A DNA stretch of 48,902 bases from Rhizobiales bacterium 65-9 (GTDB lineage: Bacteria > Pseudomonadota > Alphaproteobacteria > Rhizobiales > Beijerinckiaceae): the NCBI GenBank assembly GCA_001899525.1, contig MKVY01000034.1:188979-237880 (forward strand), written 5' to 3'. Each line of letters opens with the position of its first letter. Position 1 is the first letter of the stretch. The notes beneath the pieces are model-generated. The model saw only the letters and a list, made by a program, of their open reading frames with translations, ran no database searches and was not told the origin of the DNA. This document shows, piece after piece, positions 44,129 to 48,902 of the stretch. Position numbers and translations under genes: made by a program.

Positions 44129-44815
44129 TCAGGGAACCAGCTTGTAGCCGCCCTGCTCGGTCACCAGGATCGAGGCTTCGGACGGATCGCTTTCGATTTT
44201 CTGGCGCAGGCGATAAATATGCGTCTCGAGCGTGTGCGTCGTGACCTGCGCATTATAGCCCCACACCTCCTGAAGCAGCGTGTCGCGCGGCACGACCTTC
44301 TGCCCGGCGCGATAGAGATAGCGCAGGATCGCGGTCTCCTTCTCAGTGAGCTTGAGCTTCGATCCCTTGTCCGAGACGAGCATCTTCGATCCCGGCCGGA
44401 ACGAGTAAGGGCCGACATTGAACACCGCGTCCTCGCTGCCCTCATGCTGGCGAAGCTGCGCCCGGATGCGCGCGAGGAGAACGGCGAACTTGAACGGCTT
44501 CACCACATAATCATTGGCGCCGGCCTCGAGGCCGAGAATCGTGTCGGCGTCGCCGCCATGTCCGGTCAGCATGATCACCGGGCTGCGGAAGCCGTTCTTG
44601 CGCATCATCTTCACGGCCTCGCGGCCGTCGATATCGGGCAGGCCGACATCCATCACGACGCAGTCGATGCGCTCGCCCTTGACGAGCTGCACGCCCTTCG
44701 AGGCCGTGTCGACCTGATGGACCCGGAACTCCTCATGCAGCTCGAGCTGCTCGGCCAGCGTCTGGCGCAGTTCGTTGTCGTCATCGACGAGAAGGATGTG
44801 ATGGGTGTTCGACAT
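44129..44815 (-). CDS. OmpR-family response regulator (possibly CenR-like)
   Basis: The 228-residue protein has a receiver domain (Asp56 in VVMDVGLPD is the phosphorylation site, Thr84 and Lys107 the switch and partner residues) and an OmpR winged helix from about residue 125 (LTEKETAILRYLYRAGQKVVPRDTLL). The sequence with DADTILGLEAGANDYVVKPF resembles the envelope regulator CenR of alphaproteobacteria, but this is from memory. No sensor kinase lies beside it. The ATG at 44815 is preferred. It is upstream of the cyclic-nucleotide-fold gene and divergent from mgtE. Confidence 0.85.
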   Translation of the reverse strand: MSNTHHILLVDDDNELRQTLAEQLELHEEFRVHQVDTASKGVQLVKGERIDCVVMDVGLPDIDGREAVKMMRKNGFRSPVIMLTGHGGDADTILGLEAGANDYVVKPFKFAVLLARIRAQLRQHEGSEDAVFNVGPYSFRPGSKMLVSDKGSKLKLTEKETAILRYLYRAGQKVVPRDTLLQEVWGYNAQVTTHTLETHIYRLRQKIESDPSEASILVTEQGGYKLVP

Positions 44816-45132
44816 CGATTCGCTCGCGAAGGGCCGTCCGCCTTGGCGTCGGCGTAGTCTTGCGGGCGAACCTGCGGCAAGGCAAGCGGAAGCGCCACTG
44901 ACCGCATTGTGAGCGAAGCGTGGGCCGCAGACGCGGGCGGACGCGCTTGACAAGCGCCTGTCTCAGGTCCAGAGCCGCCGCGTCGCCGGGTCCACCATCC
45001 GCGCGACTCCCACAGGAACCGAAACCCCATGCCAAGCGACAGTCCCAGTCGATTGTCCGCGCCGTTGCGCGCCGCGCTGGCCTGACTTCGGTCCGGCTCG
45101 CCCGGTTCGCGACGGCGGAACCGAGGTGAGTC
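44816..45132. other. 317-base intergenic region between the response regulator and mgtE
   Basis: The region separates divergent genes. I found only a Shine-Dalgarno GAGGTGAG (45123-45130) for mgtE. I see no Mg2+ riboswitch, no convincing promoter pair and no small gene; the open frames across it are shadows. Confidence 0.5.
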
Positions 45133-46509
45133 ATGCAGGATACGCTTCTCCGGGAAGGCGCCTCCGATGCGACCGATCCCCTGATCCTCGCCAGCCTGGC
45201 TGGCGAATACAATGCCGACATCGTCGAGCGTCTGAATGAGGAGGATGGCGAGGAGGCCGCGCGCCTCGTCCGCCATCTGCCGCTCGACCGCGCGATCCAG
45301 GTCTTCGATCAACCCGAGCTGCGCGAAGGCGGCGAGATCATCGAGCTTCTGCCGCGCGACCTGGCGCTGCAGATTCTCAAGGGCATGTCGGCGGACCGCG
45401 CCGCCGAGATCATGCGCCGCATCGATCCGGATCTGCGGGCGGAGCTTCTCACGGCGCTTGAGCCGGAGCCCGCCCAGACGCTTCGCGGCCTGCTCGCCCA
45501 CCCGCCGCACAGCGCCGGCAGCATCATGACGACGGAATATGTCTCGATGCCGCCCGACGCGACGGTGGCGGAAACCTTGCGGCACATCCGCGAGGTCGAG
45601 CGCACGCGCGAGACGGTCTATGCGATCTATCTCGTCGATCCGAAAACCCGCAAGCTCACGCAGGCGGTGTCGCTGCGCCGGCTCATCACCGGCGAGCCGG
45701 ATCAGCCCATCCTTGCGCTGGCGCCGGACCGCAAGCCCGTGACGGTGTCGCCGACCACGGATCGCGAGGAGGTGGCGCGGCTGATTTCCCGCCACGACCT
45801 GCTGGCCGCGCCGGTTGTCGATGAGAAGGGCCACCTTCTCGGCATCGTCACGGTTGACGACGTGGTCGATGCGATTCTCGCCGAAAGCGAGGAGGACGTG
45901 CAGAAATTCGGCGGCGTGGAGGCCTTCGATCAGCCCTATCTCGATGTCGGCTTCTTCGAGATGATCCGCAAGCGCGCGGGATGGCTGTGCATCCTTTTCC
46001 TTGGGGAGATGCTGACCGCGAGCGCCATGCAGCATTTCGCCGACGAGCTTGAGAAGGCTGTTGTGCTCAGCCTGTTCATTCCGTTGCTGATGAGTTCGGG
46101 CGGCAATTCCGGCTCGCAGGCCACCTCGCTGCTCATTCGCGCGCTGGCGCTCGGCCAGATCCGGCTGCGCGACTGGTGGCGCGTCGCGCTGCGCGAAATT
46201 CCGACGGGCCTGACGCTGGGCCTGCTGCTCGGCGCGATCGGCGTCGCGCGCATCGCGCTCTGGCAGAAGCTCGGCATCTACGATTATGGCGAGCACTGGG
46301 TGCTGGTCGCGCTCACCGTCGCCTTCGGCCTGATCGGCATCGTCACTTTCGGCTCGCTGGCGGGGTCGATGTTGCCTTTCATCCTTCAGCGGCTGCGGTT
46401 CGATCCGGCCAACGCCTCCGCGCCTTTCGTTGCGACCCTCGTCGATGTTTCGGGCCTCGTGATCTATTTCAGCGTCGCGTTGATTTTCCTGCGCGGCACG
46501 CTGCTGTGA
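45133..46509 (+). CDS. mgtE: Magnesium transporter MgtE
   Basis: The 458-residue protein has the MgtE N domain (about 20-130), two CBS domains (PPHSAGSIMTTEYVSMPPDATVAETLRHI and PVVDEKGHLLGIVTVDDVVDA) and five membrane helices with GNSGSQATSLLIRALALG. It carries Mg2+ across the inner membrane, and the CBS and N domains close the pore when Mg2+ is high. It is divergent from the response regulator and overlaps the next gene by four bases. Confidence 0.95.
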   Translation: MQDTLLREGASDATDPLILASLAGEYNADIVERLNEEDGEEAARLVRHLPLDRAIQVFDQPELREGGEIIELLPRDLALQILKGMSADRAAEIMRRIDPDLRAELLTALEPEPAQTLRGLLAHPPHSAGSIMTTEYVSMPPDATVAETLRHIREVERTRETVYAIYLVDPKTRKLTQAVSLRRLITGEPDQPILALAPDRKPVTVSPTTDREEVARLISRHDLLAAPVVDEKGHLLGIVTVDDVVDAILAESEEDVQKFGGVEAFDQPYLDVGFFEMIRKRAGWLCILFLGEMLTASAMQHFADELEKAVVLSLFIPLLMSSGGNSGSQATSLLIRALALGQIRLRDWWRVALREIPTGLTLGLLLGAIGVARIALWQKLGIYDYGEHWVLVALTVAFGLIGIVTFGSLAGSMLPFILQRLRFDPANASAPFVATLVDVSGLVIYFSVALIFLRGTLL

Positions 46510-47042
46510 GCGCGCGGCGGATCACTTTGCTCCAGGTGCGCCGGGCCATCGGGCCGGCCCACTGCGCCAGGGCGCTTGTCGCCGGCCGCGCGATTCCCTG
46601 CGTCATCGGCCGCGCCGGCATGCGCCCGGCCGCCTTGAAGCGCGAGGGCGACGGGACGACCCCGATGGGCCGCTTCCGCGTCGTGCGGATCTGGCGGCGC
46701 GCCGATCGCTGGCGATCGCCGGCTGCGCTCTGGCTGGAACGACGCATCGCCCGCGACGATGGCTGGTGCGAGACGCCGGACGACCGTCGCTACAACCGCC
46801 CCGTGAAGCTGGAGCCGTCAGCGTTACACGACAGGCTCTGGCGCGACGATCGGCTCTATGACCTCGTCATCGAGATCGACCACAACCGCGTCCCGCGGAT
46901 TCGCGGCCGCGGCTCTGCTGTCTTTCTTCACCTCTGTCGACCGGAACGCACGGGCACCGCCGGCTGCGTGGCGTTCGATCCCGGCGCCCTCGCAAAGCTG
47001 CTGCCTGCATTGGCGCGGCAGGTCATTCTGGATATAAAATAG
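46506..47042 (+). CDS. YkuD-family L,D-transpeptidase-like protein without signal peptide
   Basis: The 178-residue protein has the YkuD fold with TTPMGRFRVVRIWRR and the catalytic region HLCRPERTGTAGCVAF (His142, Cys154). The usual SHGC is TAGC, a form I recall in alphaproteobacterial paralogues. There is no signal peptide, so it is either cytoplasmic or exported in another way. The GTG at 46506 overlaps the mgtE TGA by four bases, so coupling is likely. Whether it is an active transpeptidase is unclear. Confidence 0.8.
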   Translation: MSARRITLLQVRRAIGPAHCARALVAGRAIPCVIGRAGMRPAALKREGDGTTPMGRFRVVRIWRRADRWRSPAALWLERRIARDDGWCETPDDRRYNRPVKLEPSALHDRLWRDDRLYDLVIEIDHNRVPRIRGRGSAVFLHLCRPERTGTAGCVAFDPGALAKLLPALARQVILDIK

Positions 47043-47053
47043 CCGGCTATTGA

Positions 47054-47743
47054 CTAATTGCGCAGGCCAAATATTGCGCTTCCGACTCGAACATGGGTCG
47101 CGCCGAGCATGATTGCCTGCTCGAAATCCGCGCTCATCCCCATGGAAAGGCAGCGAATTCCATTTCGCTCGGCGATTTTGCACAGAAGCGCGAAATGCGG
47201 CGACGGCGGTTGCTCTGCCGGCGGCACGCACATCAGCCCTTCGATAGTCAAGTGATACTTTTGCCGGCAAATTTTTATCAGATCGTCGCTGTCTGCCGGC
47301 GTCGCGCCGCCCTTTTGCGGCTCTTCGCCGGTATTGACCTGCACGAAAAGGCGGGGGCTTCGGCCGGCTCGCTGGATTTCCTTGGCGAGTTCGCGCGCAA
47401 GGCTCTCGCGATCGACGGTCTCGATCACATCGAACAACGCCACCGCGTCCCGCGCCTTGTTGGATTGCAGCGGACCGATCATGTGCAGTTCGACATCCGG
47501 CCATTGCTCACGGAGCGGCGGCCACTTCGTCTTTGCTTCCTGCACGTAGTTCTCGCCGAACGCTCTTTGGCCGAGTTCAAGAACCGGGACGATCGCATCG
47601 CCGGGAAACAGCTTCGAGACGGCGACCAGTTGCACGGAGTTCGGCGCGCGTTCCGCGTCGCGCGTCGCGCGGTCGATCGCCTCTCTAACGGAAGCATAGC
47701 GCGCCGAAACCGCGCCGGCGTCGAAACCAGTTTGCGTCCTCAT
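47054..47743 (-). CDS. yggS: PLP homeostasis protein YggS
   Basis: The 229-residue PLPBP/YggS-family protein binds pyridoxal phosphate and keeps its free level in check, with no known catalytic activity. The PLP lysine is in LVAVSKLFP; FGENYVQEA, HMIGPLQSNKA, GLMCVPP, MGMSADFEQAI and HVRVGSAIFG are family motifs. It is convergent with the YkuD gene and divergent from leuS with 115 bases between. Confidence 0.95.
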   Translation of the reverse strand: MRTQTGFDAGAVSARYASVREAIDRATRDAERAPNSVQLVAVSKLFPGDAIVPVLELGQRAFGENYVQEAKTKWPPLREQWPDVELHMIGPLQSNKARDAVALFDVIETVDRESLARELAKEIQRAGRSPRLFVQVNTGEEPQKGGATPADSDDLIKICRQKYHLTIEGLMCVPPAEQPPSPHFALLCKIAERNGIRCLSMGMSADFEQAIMLGATHVRVGSAIFGLRN

Positions 47744-47858
47744 GCGCGTCCTTTAGGACCTTGCGCGCGGCGCCGCAAATCGGTTGACCCGGCAGGGTGA
47801 TTCTGTCCTAGTCGCCGCCGTTTTCGCGACGGTAGCGGCGATTTTCGTTTCAAACTCC

Positions 47859-48902
47859 ATGACTCAGATCGAACGATACAACCCCAAGGAAGCCGAGCCG
47901 CGCTGGCAGTCCGTCTGGGACGAGCGCGAGCTGTTCCGCACGCGCAACGATGACCCGCGGCCGAAATATTACGTCCTCGAGATGTTTCCCTATCCGTCCG
48001 GACGCATCCATATGGGCCATGTCCGCAACTACACGATGGGGGACGTGGTCGCGCGCTACATGCGGGCGAAAGGCCATAACGTCCTGCATCCGATGGGTTG
48101 GGACGCCTTCGGCCTGCCGGCCGAGAACGCGGCCCGCGACAACAAGGTCAACCCGCGCGAATGGACTTACGCCAACATCGCGACGATGAAGGCGCAGCTT
48201 CGGACAATGGGCCTGTCGCTCGACTGGTCGCGCGAGATCGCGACCTGCGATCCGAGCTATTACCGCCATCAGCAGAAGCTGTTCCTGGACTTCTGGAACG
48301 CAGGGCTGGTCGAGCGGAAATCAGCGAAGGTGAACTGGGACCCGGTCGACATGACCGTGCTCGCCAACGAGCAGGTGATCGACGGCAAGGGCTGGCGGTC
48401 CGGCGCCCCGGTGGAGCAGCGCGACCTGACGCAATGGTTCCTGAAGATCACATCGATGTCGCAGCAGTTGCTGGACGGGCTGGAGACGCTCGACCGCTGG
48501 CCGGAGAAGGTCAAGCTGATGCAGCGCAACTGGATCGGGCGGTCGGAAGGGCTGTCGATCCGCTGGGCGCTAAAGCCCGGCGCGACGCCGAAGGGCTTTG
48601 ACGAGCTTGAGATCTACACGACGCGGCCCGACACCCTGTTCGGCGCGTCGTTCATGGCGATCGCGGCGGATCATCCGCTTGCGAAGGCCGCGAGCGAGAA
48701 CAACCCCGAACTGGCCGCCTTCTGCGACGAATGCCGCCGCATGGGAACATCGGTGGCGGCGCTCGAAACCGCGGAGAAGGTCGGCTTCGACACCGGCGTT
48801 CGCGCGATTCATCCCTTCGATCCGACCTGGGAAGTTCCGGTCTACGTTGCGAATTTCATCCTCATGGATTACGGAACGGGCGCGATTTTCGGCTGCCCCG
48901 GC
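47859..48902 (+). CDS. leuS: Leucyl-tRNA synthetase, N-terminal part
   Basis: LeuS charges tRNA-Leu. The frame starts at the ATG at 47859 and is open to the end of the window (348 codons), so the 3' part is missing. The HIGH-type motif is [15 protein letters not shown], with [14 protein letters not shown] and [16 protein letters not shown] next. The start of the CP1 editing domain ([13 protein letters not shown]) follows. Confidence 0.97.
   Translation, partial: MTQIERYNPKEAEPRWQSVWDERELFRTRNDDPRPKYYVLEMFPYPSGRIHMGHVRNYTMGDVVARYMRAKGHNVLHPMGWDAFGLPAENAARDNKVNPREWTYANIATMKAQLRTMGLSLDWSREIATCDPSYYRHQQKLFLDFWNAGLVERKSAKVNWDPVDMTVLANEQVIDGKGWRSGAPVEQRDLTQWFLKITSMSQQLLDGLETLDRWPEKVKLMQRNWIGRSEGLSIRWALKPGATPKGFDELEIYTTRPDTLFGASFMAIAADHPLAKAASENNPELAAFCDECRRMGTSVAALETAEKVGFDTGVRAIHPFDPTWEVPVYVANFILMDYGTGAIFGCPG

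Noticed and set aside
44816-45132. Mg2+ riboswitch before mgtE
   Set aside because: I could not find conserved M-box elements, and none is expected with confidence in this group; the claim would need a covariance-model search (Rfam RF00380).

Overview
The window is GC-rich chromosomal DNA from an alphaproteobacterium, most likely of the Hyphomicrobiales (Rhizobiales). Three things point there: the gene families, the alphaproteobacterial SOS cassette imuA-imuB-dnaE2 preceded by a GAAC-N7-GAAC LexA-type box, and a CtrA-type TTAA-N7-TTAA box in front of ftsK. I cannot name a genus. I see no insertion sequence, phage gene or CRISPR array, so this reads as core chromosome with a few lineage-specific inserts.

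Layout. 1-354: 3' end of yciB. 372-4099 (minus): the translation block ffh, GNAT, rpsP, rimM, trmD, tightly packed. 4.36-6.63 kb (plus): two unrelated metallo-beta-lactamase-fold proteins. 6.66-8.16 kb (minus): a YciE-like ferritin-fold protein and a secreted Pro/Ala-rich protein with a GyrI-like domain. 8.3-10.5 kb (plus): dapF-mtaB. 10.5-13.7 kb (minus): Rsm22/METTL17-like protein, Nudix hydrolase, serine/threonine dehydratase and a DUF429 protein. 13.8-14.6 kb (plus): a CitE-type lyase. 14.8-18.2 kb (minus): an apparent sugar-acid oxidation operon (uronate-dehydrogenase-like, enolase-superfamily dehydratase or cycloisomerase, ketoglutarate-semialdehyde-type dehydrogenase), then ppa and a GNAT. 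19.5-25.6 kb (plus): the SOS mutasome operon, whose DnaE2 carries an unusual low-GC insertion.

25.6-29.1 kb: a WaaE-like glycosyltransferase and a cysteine phosphatase convergent with an MsbA-like exporter, probably an envelope or lipid A group. 29.2-29.6 kb: a possible small membrane protein and tRNA-Gly(GCC). 29.75-32.2 kb (plus): YbaK-type deacylase, CnoX-like thioredoxin/TPR protein, Lon-N-domain protein, Trm112-like protein. 32.2-34.1 kb (minus): a periplasmic L,D-transpeptidase and a UbiH-type monooxygenase. 34.2-37.0 kb (plus): tesB, then glnK-amtB behind a sigma-54-like promoter and followed by strong hairpins. 37.2-43.6 kb (plus): a serine beta-lactamase-fold hydrolase, ftsK, lolA, a 2H phosphoesterase and xth. 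43.7-44.8 kb (minus): an OmpR-type (possibly CenR-like) response regulator with a stand-alone cyclic-nucleotide-binding-fold protein. 45.1-47.0 kb (plus): mgtE and a second YkuD-type protein. 47.05-47.74 kb (minus): the PLP-homeostasis protein. 47.86 kb to the end: 5' part of leuS.

The best leads are the DnaE2 insertion, the uronate-type operon that lacks its usual ketodeoxyglucarate dehydratase, a perfect hairpin that buries the rimM ribosome binding site, and the phosphatase/glycosyltransferase/MsbA group. I did not find a wholly unknown multi-gene system. All assignments come from reading the sequence without database searches.
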